The translations under genes and the position numbers were made by a program. A DNA stretch of 64,000 bases from Kiritimatiellia bacterium (GTDB lineage: Bacteria; Verrucomicrobiota; Kiritimatiellia; UBA8416; JABMPJ01): contig JASLOA010000008.1 of NCBI GenBank assembly GCA_030745755.1, positions 52,453-116,452 on the forward strand, in the 5' to 3' direction. This document shows positions 27,893 to 38,145 of the stretch, in pieces. A model generated the notes under the pieces. The model did not search any database, was not told where the DNA came from, and saw only the letters and a program-made list of their open reading frames with translations. Numbering within the stretch: the stretch's first letter is position 1; the number at the start of each line of letters is the position of its first letter.

Positions 27893-28873
27893 CTACAGAA
27901 TCTTCAGTTTCGGTAGGTCCTGGATGTCGATGGCGCCAACAAGCGTGCCCTCGGAATCCACCACGAGCAGGTCGTCGATGTTGTGCTCTTCGTAGATCTT
28001 GAGGACGTTTACGGCGAGTTGATCGGGTGTCACGCTCAGGGGGTCGGCGGTCATCAGTTCCGAGATCGGAACCGCCAACAGATCCTTGCGTGCGATATGG
28101 CGACGTAGGTCGCCATCCGTGAATATACCGAGCACATGCTGCATGTCGTCCACGATCGCGACAGAGCCTGCCCGCGCCTGTGTCATGGCGAAGAGGGCTT
28201 CTTCGACATTGGCGGAAGCAGGCACACTGGCCAGGCGCTCACCGGTCCGCATGATGTCGGCCACATGCAGGAGCAACGTACGGCCGATAGCACCCGCGGG
28301 ATGGAGCAGGGCATAGTCCTCTTTCTGGAAACCGCGGGCATCCAGCAGCACCATGGCCAGGGCATCGCCCAAAGCAAGCGTCGCGGTGGTGCTTGTGGTG
28401 GGGGCCATGTTGAATGGACAGGCTTCGCGCTCAACGGCCACCGACAGTACGGCTGCGGCACATTCGGCGAGCTGACTGTCCGGTTCGGCGGTCATCGCCA
28501 CGATCGGGATGTCCAGACGCTGTACCACGGGCAAGATGTTGAGGAGCTCCTCGGATGCACCCGAATAGCTCAGCGCGAGAAGTACATCGCCGCTGCTGAG
28601 GATGCCCAGATCGCCATGCATCGCCTGGGTGGGATGCAGGACGACGCTGGTGGCGCCCGTACTGGCCAGCGTCGCGGACAGTTTCTCCGCAATGTGGTGG
28701 TTCTTTCCAACACCGGATATCACAATCTTGCCCTTGCGCGCCAGGCAGTCAAGAATCAGGTCGGTTGCCTCGCTGAACGCAGGTCCAATGCTTGCCTTTA
28801 CGTCCTGCAATCCACCAATCTCGATATCCATTACCTCGCGCGCACGTTCCGCGTAGTCCATCTGTCTTTTCAT
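27893..28873 (-). CDS. kdsD: D-arabinose-5-phosphate isomerase
   Basis: A protein of about 326 aa that turns ribulose-5-phosphate into arabinose-5-phosphate for Kdo in LPS core. The SIS domain has [42 protein letters not shown] and [17 protein letters not shown]. Two CBS domains follow (about residues 200-326), including [12 protein letters not shown] and the second with [26 protein letters not shown] keeps the catalytic Lys region, with Asn-His-His in place of the common Ser-Gly-His. The start is uncertain: ATG 28873, ATG 28861 or an upstream TTG at 28909 are all possible and none has a good ribosome-binding site. It is divergent from cstA. Confidence 0.88.
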   Translation of the reverse strand: MKRQMDYAERAREVMDIEIGGLQDVKASIGPAFSEATDLILDCLARKGKIVISGVGKNHHIAEKLSATLASTGATSVVLHPTQAMHGDLGILSSGDVLLALSYSGASEELLNILPVVQRLDIPIVAMTAEPDSQLAECAAAVLSVAVEREACPFNMAPTTSTTATLALGDALAMVLLDARGFQKEDYALLHPAGAIGRTLLLHVADIMRTGERLASVPASANVEEALFAMTQARAGSVAIVDDMQHVLGIFTDGDLRRHIARKDLLAVPISELMTADPLSVTPDQLAVNVLKIYEEHNIDDLLVVDSEGTLVGAIDIQDLPKLKIL

Positions 28874-28980
28874 GAGACATGCTGTATCATCTCTTCTTGA
28901 AGCGGTCAATTCGGGAGCGGGGTTTGACAGAGGAGCGCATCCGGAAGTACCCTATCGATTCATCCAATCGAGGAGTGGCA

Positions 28981-30663
28981 ATGAATGGTGCAGTGTTGGT
29001 GCTGGGTGGATCGGCTATCTTCCTGGCGGCCTATTTCATCTATGGGCGCTATCTTGACAAGCTCTTTGGAACCAACAGGTCTCTGCACACTCCTGCGCAC
29101 ACGCGCAAGGATGGTGTGGACTTTGTGCCGACCCCACCCATGGTGCTGTTTGGTCACCACTTCGCCTCGATTGCCGGTGCCGGGCCGATTGTCGGACCCA
29201 TCCTCGCCGCCTACTTCGGATGGGGGGCCGTGGCGCTGTGGGTGCTGATTGGATGCATCTTTATTGGCGCGATGCATGACTTTGCGGCGCTGTTTCTCTC
29301 GGTGCGTGACGAGGGCCGTTCGATCGGGCATGTGATCGAGCGCGAGCTGGGCTATGTCGGGCGCCAGATCTTTCTGCTGTTCGCATGGGCGGCGCTGATC
29401 CTGGTGGTGGCCATCTTTGCGGTATTCGTGGCGCGTGCCTTCGTAAAGACCCCGTCCGTCGCGACGGCATCACTGCTCTTTGTCTCTATGGCGCCGATCT
29501 TTGGGTGGCTGGTCTATCGGAAAGGAGTCTCGATCCTGGCCGGATCGCTGATCTTTGTTCCGCTTCTGTTCGCGTTTGTGTGGGTGGGCCTTGTGTTGCC
29601 GCTCGATCTCACGGCGGTGCTGGGCGTCTCTGCGGAGCGTGCGGAAGACATATGGCTGGTGGTCCTGTTCCTGTATGTGTTTGTGGCATCCACGATTCCT
29701 GTCTGGCTGTTGCTGCAACCGCGCGATTATCTGAACTCGTACCTGCTGTATGCGATGATCCTGGCCGGATTTGTTGGGATTGTCGTCGCGCAGCCGACGC
29801 TTGAGATGCCGGCGTTTGAGGGATGGCGGGCGGTCAGCCCCAAGGGCAGCCCCATGATGCTCTTTCCGCTTCTGTTCGTGACCGTTGCTTGTGGGGCCTG
29901 CTCGGGGTTCCACTCGATGGTGGCCTCGGGAACGACATCCAAGCAGCTTTCCTGCGAGTCGCATATCCGCCCCATTGGCTACGGCTCGATGCTGGTTGAG
30001 GGCGTGCTGGCATTGATGGCGCTGACGTCGGTCGCCTACATGAGTCGCGAAGGCTACATGGAGACGCTCACAACAGAGGGGGCCGTGAGCGCTTTTGCGG
30101 GAGGGCTGGCCTCCTTTGTGGCGCGCGTGGGACTGCCCATCGAGGCGGGGCGCACATTCATTGCGCTTGCCATCTCTGCTTTTCTGCTGACCACGCTGGA
30201 CACGGCCACGCGCCTGACGCGCTTCACCTGGCAAGAACTGTTCTTGCCGGACGCGGCGCATGGCGGACGTGAGGAAGATGAGAAGCCGGCGGCCCACTTC
30301 CTTGCAAACCGCTTCCTGGCAACGGCCATTGCGATTGGCGGGGCGGGCTATCTCGCCTTCAGTGGCGATGCGTTTGAGATTTGGCCCGTATTCGGCGCCT
30401 CTAACCAGCTCCTGGCCGCCTTGACGTTGCTTGTGGTGACACTGGTGCTGATTCGAAAGAAGTCCAACTTCTGGATATCGCTGATTCCCATGGTCTTTAT
30501 GATGCTGGTCTGTATCTGGGCCCTGGTGAGCCTGGTGATTGTTAACCTGCGTGCGGAGTCCATCCGCTGGTCACTGGTGGTGGCAGGCCTGTTCCTCCTC
30601 ATCATGGCCATCGTCCTGCTGGTCAGGGCATCACTTGCGGTATGGCGTGAGCGGCGGAGTTGA
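28981..30663 (+). CDS. cstA: Carbon starvation protein CstA (peptide/pyruvate transporter family)
   Basis: A 560-aa protein with about 15 membrane segments. CstA hallmarks are DKLFGTNRS...HTRKDGVDFVPTPPMVLFGHHFASIAGAGPIVGPILAAYFGWGAVALWVLIGCIFIGAMHDFAALFLSVRDEGRSIG near the N-terminus, and CSGFHSMVASGTTSKQL. Homologues import peptides or pyruvate during carbon limitation. The length is shorter than E. coli CstA (about 700) and like the short PVC/Bacteroidota form. I chose the ATG at 28981, with GAGGAG 6-7 nt upstream, over an open upstream extension. The gene stands alone. Confidence 0.93.
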   Translation: MNGAVLVLGGSAIFLAAYFIYGRYLDKLFGTNRSLHTPAHTRKDGVDFVPTPPMVLFGHHFASIAGAGPIVGPILAAYFGWGAVALWVLIGCIFIGAMHDFAALFLSVRDEGRSIGHVIERELGYVGRQIFLLFAWAALILVVAIFAVFVARAFVKTPSVATASLLFVSMAPIFGWLVYRKGVSILAGSLIFVPLLFAFVWVGLVLPLDLTAVLGVSAERAEDIWLVVLFLYVFVASTIPVWLLLQPRDYLNSYLLYAMILAGFVGIVVAQPTLEMPAFEGWRAVSPKGSPMMLFPLLFVTVACGACSGFHSMVASGTTSKQLSCESHIRPIGYGSMLVEGVLALMALTSVAYMSREGYMETLTTEGAVSAFAGGLASFVARVGLPIEAGRTFIALAISAFLLTTLDTATRLTRFTWQELFLPDAAHGGREEDEKPAAHFLANRFLATAIAIGGAGYLAFSGDAFEIWPVFGASNQLLAALTLLVVTLVLIRKKSNFWISLIPMVFMMLVCIWALVSLVIVNLRAESIRWSLVVAGLFLLIMAIVLLVRASLAVWRERRS

Positions 30664-30770
30664 CGTCTGCTTCAATATGATCTTTAATACGCGCTTACTT
30701 TTCGGCGTGGAGAGGCTGCGCCGGTTACTGTCCACAGGTATGAGTAGTGGAATAGGTCTAGGATATCACT

Positions 30771-32045
30771 ATGGGACGCGAACTTGCTTATGTACTGATT
30801 AATCCGTACCCGATCAGGAAATCGCGTACGGGCGGGGTCATCGCGAGGGTCATCGCCCGATCGGACCTCAATTTCGTAGGGGCCCGCATGTATGGGCCAA
30901 GCCGCGAGTTGGCCGAGAAGTATGCGGACATCGTTCGCAGCAAAGATCACGGCGCTTCGACGGCGTCTGACCTGATTGCCGATTACATTCTGCAAACGTA
31001 TATGCCGGACCTGCAGACGGGCCGGCCTCACCGCGTGATGTTGCTCCTGTTTGAGGGCGAGGACGCGGTCAAGAAGATCTGGAACATAACGGGAAACGCT
31101 ACACTCAAGAGGGGCAGCGGCCAGACCATCCGGGATACCTATGGCGACTATATTGTCGATGAGAACGGGCGCGTAAGCTACTTCGAGCCGGCCGTGCTTG
31201 TGGCGCCATCACGGCGTCGCGCCGAGGCGGCACTGCAGCTATGGGCGCGCTATGCTGAGCGGGACGGTGGCGTGATTCAGCAGGCGGATGATGTGCCCGA
31301 GGGGTCTGATGTCCAGCAGACGCTCGTCATGCTGAAGCCGGACAACTTCAGAGTCCCCAGCTCGCGGGCGGGCAGCATTGTCGACATTCTCTCGACATCG
31401 GGACTGCGCATCGTTGGAGTGAAGAAGTTCTCCATGACCGTGGCCCAGGCGGAGGAATTCTATGGTCCGGTGGTGGACGCACTGACAGGGAAGTTCAAAG
31501 ACATTGGAAGCGAGCGCCTGGCCAACGCAATCAGGAATGAGTTTGGCATCACCACGCCACCCGCTGTGCTCGGAGATATGTGCCGGAAGCTCGGTCCGCT
31601 ATTCGCCAAAGCGCAGTTCGACGAGATCGTGCGCTTCATCACGGGGTACAGGCCGGACGAGGTGCCCGCTGGCAAGCGTGCCGGGGCAGGCAAGGAAGGC
31701 TGCTTGGCGTTGGTGTACGAGGGCCACAACGCCGTTCAGAAGATTCGCAATATTCTGGGGCCAACGGATCCAAGTAAGGCCAGGCCCGGATCGGTACGAC
31801 GCGAGTTTGGCAGCAACATCATGGTCAATGCGGCTCACGCTTCAGACTCACCCGAGAATGCGCGTCGGGAGATCGCTATCATCGATGTTGAGGCGGACAC
31901 GATTAAGCCGGTCGTAGACTACTTCTACGGCAGTGTGCTGAGCCGGGTACTGTCGGTCGCAAAGGGCGGAGAAAGCGGTCGTGTTCGTGCACGACTGCGG
32001 CACGATAGAGCACGAGAGAAAGGGCAACTGGATGAAACTCAATGA
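30771..32045 (+). CDS. Double-domain nucleoside diphosphate kinase
   Basis: A 424-aa protein built of two NDK-like domains. The C-terminal one (from about residue 178, TLVMLKPDNFRVPSSRAGSIVDIL) has the family signature with the phospho-His (VNAAHASDSPENARREI, His about 356) and an insertion around residues 245-310. The N-terminal domain (YVLINPYPIRKSRTGGVIARVIARSDLNFVGARMYGPS) keeps the NDK fold pattern, but its active-site segment reads GDYIVDENGRVSYFEPAVLVAPS, without the catalytic His. It would balance nucleoside triphosphate pools, with the first domain perhaps regulatory. It overlaps the aminotransferase gene by 14 nt. Confidence 0.88.
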   Translation: MGRELAYVLINPYPIRKSRTGGVIARVIARSDLNFVGARMYGPSRELAEKYADIVRSKDHGASTASDLIADYILQTYMPDLQTGRPHRVMLLLFEGEDAVKKIWNITGNATLKRGSGQTIRDTYGDYIVDENGRVSYFEPAVLVAPSRRRAEAALQLWARYAERDGGVIQQADDVPEGSDVQQTLVMLKPDNFRVPSSRAGSIVDILSTSGLRIVGVKKFSMTVAQAEEFYGPVVDALTGKFKDIGSERLANAIRNEFGITTPPAVLGDMCRKLGPLFAKAQFDEIVRFITGYRPDEVPAGKRAGAGKEGCLALVYEGHNAVQKIRNILGPTDPSKARPGSVRREFGSNIMVNAAHASDSPENARREIAIIDVEADTIKPVVDYFYGSVLSRVLSVAKGGESGRVRARLRHDRAREKGQLDETQ

Positions 32046-33195
32046 GACGATCAGCGCTATTGCACCATCAGTGACGCTTGCGATCACGAGCAAGGCCAAG
32101 GCCATGGCCGCCGAGGGACGCGAGGTATTCAGTTTCGCGGCGGGAGAGCCCGACTTCGATACGCCCGATCACATCAAGGAGGCTGCCATACAGGCCCTGC
32201 GTGATGGGAAGACCAAGTACAGCCCCGCGGTCGGCCTGGCCGAGTTGCGCTCGGCGATTGCCGAGGACCTGGCGACGTACAACGGGTTGCAGTATGAGCC
32301 GACGCAGGTTGTGGTTAGCTGCGGGGCCAAGCACACGCTTTTCAATATCTTTATGGCGCTCTTGCAGCCAGGTGATGAAGTTCTGATCCCCGCGCCTTTC
32401 TGGTTGAGCTACCCCGAGATGGTTCGTGTTGCAGGGGGTAAGTCGGTCTTTGTGGCGGCCGCTGAGAGCGACGGCTTCAAGGTGACGAAGGAGAGTCTCC
32501 AGGCAGCCGTGACGCCGAAGACGCGCGCCTTGATCCTGAATAGCCCGTCCAATCCCATCGGTACGGTGTACGAGCCGAACGAGTTGGCGGCGATTGCCGA
32601 GTTTGCGTGCGAGAATGATGTGGTCGTGATCGCGGACGAGATCTACCAGCAGATGGTCTACGATGGCGTCGAGTCTCCCTCCTTCGCGACGTTGTCGCAG
32701 GATGTGTATGACCGCACGGTAACGGTGAACGGATTCAGCAAAGCGTACTCGATGACAGGGTGGCGCCTGGGCTACCTGGCCGGGCCTATGCCGCTGGTGA
32801 AGGCGATCTCCGCGCTGCAGAGCCACAGTACATCTGGTCCTACTACGTTTGCCCAGTATGGCGCGCTTGCTGCGCTTAAGGGCGGACGCGACTGTGTAGC
32901 CGAGATGCGTGACGCGTTTGCCCAGCGCCGGGCCTTCCTCTATGAGCGCCTTGACGCCATGGAGGGTGTGACGTGCGTGAAGCCCATGGGCGCTTTCTAC
33001 ATGCTGCCCGGCATCGGGTCTTGCGGTATGGACTCGCTGACCTTCGCCGGGAAGCTCCTGGATGCTACGGGTGTCGCCGTGGTGCCCGGAAAACCCTTCA
33101 ACGCTGACGCCAACATCCGTCTCTCGTACGCCTGCAGCATGGATAACATCCGCGAGGGTATGGACCGGATGGAAGGGTTCTTGAAGGGGCTGTAG
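32032..33195 (+). CDS. Class I/II aminotransferase (aspartate aminotransferase type)
   Basis: A 387-aa PLP enzyme. FAAGEPDFDTPDHIKEAAIQAL, GKTKYSPAVGLAELRSAIA, NSPSNPIGTVYEPNELAAIA, IADEIYQQMVYDG and the PLP-lysine segment VNGFSKAYSMTGWRLGYLAGP identify the AAT-I subgroup Ib (aspartate or prephenate aminotransferase). The C-terminal Arg in NIRLSYACS binds the substrate carboxylate. The exact amino donor cannot be told from sequence alone. I chose the ATG at 32032, with AAGGG upstream, which overlaps the ndk end by 14 nt and suggests coupling. Confidence 0.92.
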   Translation: MKLNETISAIAPSVTLAITSKAKAMAAEGREVFSFAAGEPDFDTPDHIKEAAIQALRDGKTKYSPAVGLAELRSAIAEDLATYNGLQYEPTQVVVSCGAKHTLFNIFMALLQPGDEVLIPAPFWLSYPEMVRVAGGKSVFVAAAESDGFKVTKESLQAAVTPKTRALILNSPSNPIGTVYEPNELAAIAEFACENDVVVIADEIYQQMVYDGVESPSFATLSQDVYDRTVTVNGFSKAYSMTGWRLGYLAGPMPLVKAISALQSHSTSGPTTFAQYGALAALKGGRDCVAEMRDAFAQRRAFLYERLDAMEGVTCVKPMGAFYMLPGIGSCGMDSLTFAGKLLDATGVAVVPGKPFNADANIRLSYACSMDNIREGMDRMEGFLKGL

Positions 33196-33210
33196 TCGGG
33201 CGATTGAGTC

Positions 33211-33291
33211 GCGGTCCGCTCAGAGAGCGGGCCCTACCCGGCAGACGGATGACCCAACGTAAGGTAGGGCCCGCTCTCCGAGCGGGCCGGA
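33211..33291. repeat. Inverted GGTAGGGCCCGCTCTC repeat
   Basis: Two arms face each other (CGGTCCGCTCAGAGAGCGGGCCCTACC at about 33212 and GGTAGGGCCCGCTCTCCGAGCGGGCCGG from 33263) around a 25-bp centre; each arm is itself a small hairpin. It fills the gap between the convergent aminotransferase and hisS genes and may serve as a two-way terminator. Related copies are at 34994-35060 and 62505-62592. Confidence 0.8.
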
Positions 33292-33294
33292 CAA

Positions 33295-34566
33295 CTACCC
33301 GAGATCCAGCGTCTCCTCTTCTCGCGTCACCAGGTCCTTAATCCGAACCTGGCCGCTGGCGACATCATCCGGTCCGATGTAGACCCCGCGCGCAAAGGCC
33401 CGCTTGTCGGCGCGGGAAAAGAATGCGCGCGGTTTCTCAGCGTGCAGGGCCAGGTCGACCTGTTCGCCATCGGCACGCAGTGTGGCCGCGACCTTTACGG
33501 CGGCGTCCTGCTGTTCAGGCGCCATGTATCCCACCGTTACCCGGCTGCGTGCGCCGTCTTCTGTCAGGAGTCCCTTGTCGGCGAGCAGTTCAGCCACGAC
33601 GACATCGCCAAATCCCAGCCCGACGCCCGTCTGGGGGCGACCGCCGACGGAGGCAAGCAGGTTGTCATAGCGGCCGCCGCCGAAAATGGCGCGGAATTTT
33701 CCCGCAACATCAAACGCCTCGAAAACAATTCCCGTGTAATAGGCCAGGCCACGTATGACCGAAATGTCGAACGTGACGCATTCCTCGAGGCCATAGGCGG
33801 TGAGCCCGGCCATGCAATCCTCGAGGTCGCGCAAGGCTTGTGAGTCACGGTCGCCCAGAAGTGTCCGCACTTCATTCAGATTGGTCAGGGTCAGAACCGC
33901 AAAGACCGCCGTCTGTGTTTCGGCAGAGACTCCGGCGTCGGTCAGGAGTTCCTTGATCTTGTCGTCAGCCAGCTTTCCGCGCTTGTCCAACGCGAGGAAG
34001 GTGGCGGCGTGGTGGTCGGGCGCAATGCCACCGGCGGTGAGGATGTCACTGAGCAAAGCGCGACTGCTGATGCGGACGCGGAAGTCAGACTGTGTCAGTC
34101 CAAGGGCGAGCAGGGCGTTGACCGCGGAGGCAATAACTTCGACCTCGGCTGTGACGGCGGTCTCACCAATGATGTCGAGATTGAGTTGGTAATGCTCGCG
34201 CTTGCGACCGCGAGTGGTGCGCTCGTAGCGGAAGCACTGGGCAATGGTGTACCACTTGATCGGCATTTCGAGTGAGCCCTGGCGGGCAGCGACCATGCGG
34301 GCGAGGGTGGGGGTCATCTCGGGACGCAGGGCCAACTCACGGTCGCTCTTGTCTCTGAACCAATATGTCTGGTCGACAATTTCTTCGCCCGCCTTGCGCT
34401 TGAGGAGATCGAGCGATTCAACGACGCAGGCATCATAGCGCTGAAACCCGTATTGCTCAGCGGCACTGCGCCACGTATCGAAGAGCCGCATCTGGGCGGC
34501 CATGTCGGAGGGATAGAAGTCGCGCATCCCACGCGGGGCGGCAAGTGACTGCTTGTCCTTGCTCAT
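33295..34566 (-). CDS. hisS: Histidyl-tRNA synthetase
   Basis: A 423-aa class II aminoacyl-tRNA synthetase. Features are APRGMRDFYPSDMAAQMRLFDTWR at the N-terminus, motif 1 with ALRPEMTPTLARMV, motif 2 QCFRYERTTRGRKREHYQLNLDIIGE, and the His-specific motif VIRGLAYYTGIVFEAFD (RGLDYYTG in many HisRS). Motif 3 is GVGLGFGDVVV, where the usual Glu/Arg pattern (GxGxGxxR) is weaker. A C-terminal anticodon-binding domain is present. Because motif 3 and the RGLA variant differ, a HisZ-like role is possible, but the full-length anticodon domain favours a synthetase. It lies 3 bp downstream of the IHF-like gene. Confidence 0.9.
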   Translation of the reverse strand: MSKDKQSLAAPRGMRDFYPSDMAAQMRLFDTWRSAAEQYGFQRYDACVVESLDLLKRKAGEEIVDQTYWFRDKSDRELALRPEMTPTLARMVAARQGSLEMPIKWYTIAQCFRYERTTRGRKREHYQLNLDIIGETAVTAEVEVIASAVNALLALGLTQSDFRVRISSRALLSDILTAGGIAPDHHAATFLALDKRGKLADDKIKELLTDAGVSAETQTAVFAVLTLTNLNEVRTLLGDRDSQALRDLEDCMAGLTAYGLEECVTFDISVIRGLAYYTGIVFEAFDVAGKFRAIFGGGRYDNLLASVGGRPQTGVGLGFGDVVVAELLADKGLLTEDGARSRVTVGYMAPEQQDAAVKVAATLRADGEQVDLALHAEKPRAFFSRADKRAFARGVYIGPDDVASGQVRIKDLVTREEETLDLG

Positions 34567-34569
34567 GTC

Positions 34570-34872
34570 TTAACCCGCTGCCGGGGCCGCGCTGGCGGCG
34601 GCAATGGTCTCTTTCATGCGCTTGCCGGCCTTAAACTTAACGACCTTGCGCTCAGGAATCGGAACCGTGTGTTCGGGCCTGTTGGGATTGCGTCCGACCC
34701 GCGCCTTGCGCACGCAGACGTCGAATACGCCAAACTCACGCAGCTCGATATGGTCTCCATTACCCAGCGCCTCGGTAATGTGGTCCAGCGTCTTTTGAAT
34801 AACCGCATAGACGTCTTCTTGAATCAGTCCAGTCTCTCTGGAAATACGGACAACCAGATCCCGTTTCGTCAT
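34570..34872 (-). CDS. IHF/HU-family DNA-binding protein
   Basis: A 100-aa nucleoid protein of the DNABII family. MTKRDLVVRISRETGLIQEDVYAVIQKTLDHITEALGNGDHIELREFGVFDVCVRKARVGRNPNRPEHTVPIPERKVVKFKAGKRMKE carries the intercalation Pro in GRNPNRPEHTV, and the EFGVF segment is more like integration host factor than HU. It has an Ala-rich tail. GAGGTG precedes the ATG at 34872. Only 3 bp separate its stop from hisS, so the two are probably co-transcribed. Confidence 0.92.
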   Translation of the reverse strand: MTKRDLVVRISRETGLIQEDVYAVIQKTLDHITEALGNGDHIELREFGVFDVCVRKARVGRNPNRPEHTVPIPERKVVKFKAGKRMKETIAAASAAPAAG

Positions 34873-34993
34873 TTAAACACCTCACAAATCTAACCGTGGC
34901 CCCGCACTGGGTATAGTCAACTTGAGACGTATAACACACCACATCAGAGAGTTAAGCAAGAGAATTCGGCAAGACAGGCTTGGCAGTCGGTAC

Positions 34994-35060
34994 GCGGCTC
35001 GCTCGGAGAGCTCGCCCTACCTTATCGAGGGTGAGGTAGGGCGAGCTGCCCCCAGCGAGC
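34994..35060. repeat. Inverted GGTAGGGCGAGCT repeat
   Basis: Arms CGGCTCGCTCGGAGAGCTCG...CCTACC and GGTAGGGCGAGCTGCCCCCAGCGAGC face each other around a short A/T-G centre, directly downstream of mtaB. It probably ends mtaB transcripts. It is a sequence variant of the 33211 and 62505 repeats. Confidence 0.75.
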
Positions 35061-35068
35061 GGGAAGGT

Positions 35069-36346
35069 CTAGATCAGGCGATCCGCTTCCCAGCACCTCG
35101 GCCGAAATGTCGCGATATCATGCTCGTGAACGCTCCTGTCAATCCGCGCGGGAAGGTATTCAGACGTCCAGCCTGTACCTCCCGTGGCGTCGGTCTTCTC
35201 AACCAGCACGGACACCTCCCGGCCGATGAACTGCCTGGCAAAAGTTGTGCGTTTGGCTTCCCCGAGAGCAATCAATTCCTTGGCCCGTTCGCGTGCCACG
35301 GCGATATCAACCGTACCGTCGAGTGTCGCCGCGTCCGTTCCAGGGCGTGGGCTGAAGGGGAAGACATGCAGGTTGCCAAAGGGCAACGCTTCCACGAGCT
35401 CACGGGTCGTGGCAAAGTCATCGTCGGTCTCGCCGGGGAAGCCGGTAATGATATCTGTCCCGATGCCAAGCAGCGGCATCGCTGCGAGGGCCTCGGTGAC
35501 AAGTGTCTGAAAACTGGTGCGCGTGTAGCGCCGCCGCATTCGCTCGAGGACGGCGTCGCTCCCGCTCTGCAGCGGGATATGCAGCGCGCGACAGATGCGC
35601 GCATCGGAAGCCATCAGCTCGAGCAATGCGGGGGTTATCGTAGACGCCTCAATCGAACTGAGCCGAATGCGCGGGGTACTGGTATGTGCAAGCAGCGCCG
35701 CCAGCAGCTCCGTGAGCCCCTGGGTGTCATCCCGGTAGCATCCGAGGTTGGCGCCGGTCACGACGATCTCGCGAAAGCCGGCTTCACCGAGTCGCTGTAC
35801 CTCATCCACGACCTCTGCCAACGGTCGGCTCCACAGTCGTGACCGCGTGCGAGGTACGATACAGTAACTGCAGCCGAAGCGGCAGCCATCCTGTATCCGG
35901 ACAATGGCGCGCGTGGATGTAAAGAGGGGCAGGGCGCCGCCAGGCTGCTGCGGGGCAGGGGTGGGTAGTCCGAATCCCGCCGCCAGGAGATCAGGCAGTT
36001 GAAACTTCTCGGCCTGACCTACAACCAGGTCGGCATGTGATCGCTCGCCAATCTCGTTCCCGCCGACCTCAACCGCGCACCCGGCCAGCACCACGACCGG
36101 TTGCGGATCGCGCCGGGAAGCAGAACGGGCCAGGCGGGCCGAATCGCTCTCGGCATTGCCGGTGATCGTGCAGGAATGGACGACAAAGACATCGCATGGC
36201 TCGTTCGGACCGACCACAACGTATCCCGCCGCTTGGAACGCCGCCGCCATCTGGGCCGATTCGGCCTGGTTCAGGCGGCATCCCACTGTGCGGATTGCGA
36301 CGCGTGGTGCCGATGCTGTATCCCGCATCGGGATCGCGCTATCCAT
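35069..36346 (-). CDS. mtaB: tRNA 2-methylthio-N6-threonylcarbamoyladenosine methylthiotransferase (MtaB-like)
   Basis: A radical-SAM methylthiotransferase of about 425 aa acting on adenosine 37 of tRNAs. The UPF0004 domain has the three cluster-binding Cys ([30 protein letters not shown]). The radical-SAM triad is [29 protein letters not shown] and [14 protein letters not shown] are family marks, and the C-terminal TRAM-like tail is short. GCRLNQ rather than GCQMN favours MtaB over MiaB. Two in-frame ATGs (36346 and 36328) are possible; the first overlaps the ilvD stop by 8 nt and I prefer it for coupling. Confidence 0.88.
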   Translation of the reverse strand: MDSAIPMRDTASAPRVAIRTVGCRLNQAESAQMAAAFQAAGYVVVGPNEPCDVFVVHSCTITGNAESDSARLARSASRRDPQPVVVLAGCAVEVGGNEIGERSHADLVVGQAEKFQLPDLLAAGFGLPTPAPQQPGGALPLFTSTRAIVRIQDGCRFGCSYCIVPRTRSRLWSRPLAEVVDEVQRLGEAGFREIVVTGANLGCYRDDTQGLTELLAALLAHTSTPRIRLSSIEASTITPALLELMASDARICRALHIPLQSGSDAVLERMRRRYTRTSFQTLVTEALAAMPLLGIGTDIITGFPGETDDDFATTRELVEALPFGNLHVFPFSPRPGTDAATLDGTVDIAVARERAKELIALGEAKRTTFARQFIGREVSVLVEKTDATGGTGWTSEYLPARIDRSVHEHDIATFRPRCWEADRLI

Positions 36347-38015
36347 TGGCTTTGAGTATCGCGCCGGTGGCGGCGTTCTGCACCATGCTCGCGTAGCGCG
36401 CGAGGTAGCCCGTCGTGATCTTCGGCGGCTGTGGCACCCATGTGGCGCGGCGTGCCTCGATCTCCTCATCGCTGAGATCGACCTCCAGCGTGCGGGCAGG
36501 GATGTCCAGGCGGATCGTGTCGCCATCCTTCAAGAGCCCGATCAAACCGCCTTCGGCAGCTTCAGGGGAGACATGGCCGATGCAGGCGCCGCGTGTGCCC
36601 CCGGAAAAGCGACCATCCGTGATCAGAGCCACGCTCTCACCGAGTCCTTCACCCATGATGTAGGAGGTTGGTGCAAGCATTTCCTGCATACCGGGCCCGC
36701 CCTTGGGACCCTCGTAACGAATGACTACGACATGTCCCGGCTGAACCTTACCGCCGAGAATGCCGTCGCAGGCATCCTCCTGCGATTCAAAGATGATGGC
36801 CTTGCCCTCGAACTGCAGCATGTTGGCCGTGACACCCGCCTTCTTGACCACCGCCCCGCGCTCGGCAAGGTTGCCGTAGAGGATCGTGAGACCGCCATCG
36901 GCCGAGTAAGCGTCCTCAATCGGTCGGATCACGTCAGCGTCGAGAGTCTTCTTGCGGCTGATGTTCTGGCGCAGTGTCTTGCCGGTGACCGTGATGCAGC
37001 CACTGTTGAGTAGCCCTTTGACATTCAGCAGTTCCTTCAGGATCGCGCTGATGCCGCCGGCCGCATCAACATCCTCAACGTGATAATGCGAAGAGGGTGC
37101 CACCTTGCAGATGTTGGGGCAGCGAGCAGAGATTTCGTTGATGCGTCGCAGGTCATAGTCGACACCTGCTTCGTGCGCAATGGAAAGCGTATGCAGCACG
37201 GTGTTCGTGCTGCCGCCCATCGCCATATCCAGCGCAAAGGCATTATCCACGGACTCCCGTGTCACGATGTCGCGGGGCAGGGGGCCACCCTCGAGCGCCA
37301 TCTCAACAATGCGCTTGGCGGCCTTGCGATACAGGGCTTTGCGCGCGGGATCCACGGCCAGAACAGTGCCGTTGCCCGGCAGTGCAAAGCCCAACGCTTC
37401 ACAGAGGCAGTTCATCGAGTTGGCCGTGAACATGCCGGAGCACGAGCCGCATGTGGGGCAGGCGTTCTTCTCGATGTCGGAGAGCTGGGCGTCATCGATG
37501 GTGCCCTTCTGGTGCTGGGCTACACCTTCGAATACGCTGATCAGGTCAACCACCTTGCCGTCCGATGTCTTGCCGGCAGCCATGGGGCCGCCACTGCACA
37601 TGAGGGTCGGGATATTGCACCGGATGGCGCCCATCATCATGCCCGGTACGATCTTGTCACAATTCGGAATGCAGATCATGGCATCGAAACAGTGAGCCTT
37701 GACCATCGATTCCACCGAATCGGCAATCACTTCCCGGCTGGGCAGGGAGTATTTCATGCCGGTGTGCCCCATGGCCACGCCGTCGCACACACCGATGGTG
37801 TTGAATTCGATCGGAACGCCACCGGCCTTGCGGATGTACTTCTTGATGTACTCGCCGACTACGTTGAGGTGGCAGTGGCCGGGAATGGTCTGTGTGTACG
37901 AGTTGCAGACCGCAATGAACGGTTTCTGGAAATCGTCGTCCTGCAGTCCTGTTGCGCGCAGCAGGCTGCGATGCGGTGCCCGTTCCCAGCCCTTTTTGAT
38001 GGTGTCGCTTCTCAT
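36339..38015 (-). CDS. ilvD: Dihydroxy-acid dehydratase
   Basis: A 558-aa Fe-S dehydratase of branched-chain amino acid synthesis, converting dihydroxy-isovalerate and dihydroxy-methylvalerate to the 2-keto acids. Typical segments are [57 protein letters not shown], the cluster Cys in [12 protein letters not shown] and [20 protein letters not shown], and [22 protein letters not shown] near the C-terminus. The length is normal for IlvD. AAAGGACC precedes the ATG. The other ilv genes are absent here. It overlaps mtaB by 8 nt. Confidence 0.97.
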   Translation of the reverse strand: MRSDTIKKGWERAPHRSLLRATGLQDDDFQKPFIAVCNSYTQTIPGHCHLNVVGEYIKKYIRKAGGVPIEFNTIGVCDGVAMGHTGMKYSLPSREVIADSVESMVKAHCFDAMICIPNCDKIVPGMMMGAIRCNIPTLMCSGGPMAAGKTSDGKVVDLISVFEGVAQHQKGTIDDAQLSDIEKNACPTCGSCSGMFTANSMNCLCEALGFALPGNGTVLAVDPARKALYRKAAKRIVEMALEGGPLPRDIVTRESVDNAFALDMAMGGSTNTVLHTLSIAHEAGVDYDLRRINEISARCPNICKVAPSSHYHVEDVDAAGGISAILKELLNVKGLLNSGCITVTGKTLRQNISRKKTLDADVIRPIEDAYSADGGLTILYGNLAERGAVVKKAGVTANMLQFEGKAIIFESQEDACDGILGGKVQPGHVVVIRYEGPKGGPGMQEMLAPTSYIMGEGLGESVALITDGRFSGGTRGACIGHVSPEAAEGGLIGLLKDGDTIRLDIPARTLEVDLSDEEIEARRATWVPQPPKITTGYLARYASMVQNAATGAILKANG

Positions 38016-38145
38016 GATGGTCCTTTCGAGTCACAGATGTATTCAGTGGGAGGTGATAGTGTCAGCGCACGTCCATAGCATGTCAAGCAACTCGTGCTGC
38101 CAGGCCGGTTCGTGCCGGAGTGGCGTCGTCCCGCGCTTGGCATGT

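Noticed and set aside
34922..35842. Plus-strand open frame opposite mtaB
   Set aside because: It is a shadow of mtaB on the other strand; it starts in the repeat and has no recognisable domain.
37080..38078. Plus-strand frame opposite ilvD
   Set aside because: ilvD is certain from its cluster Cys motifs and length; this frame is a shadow.
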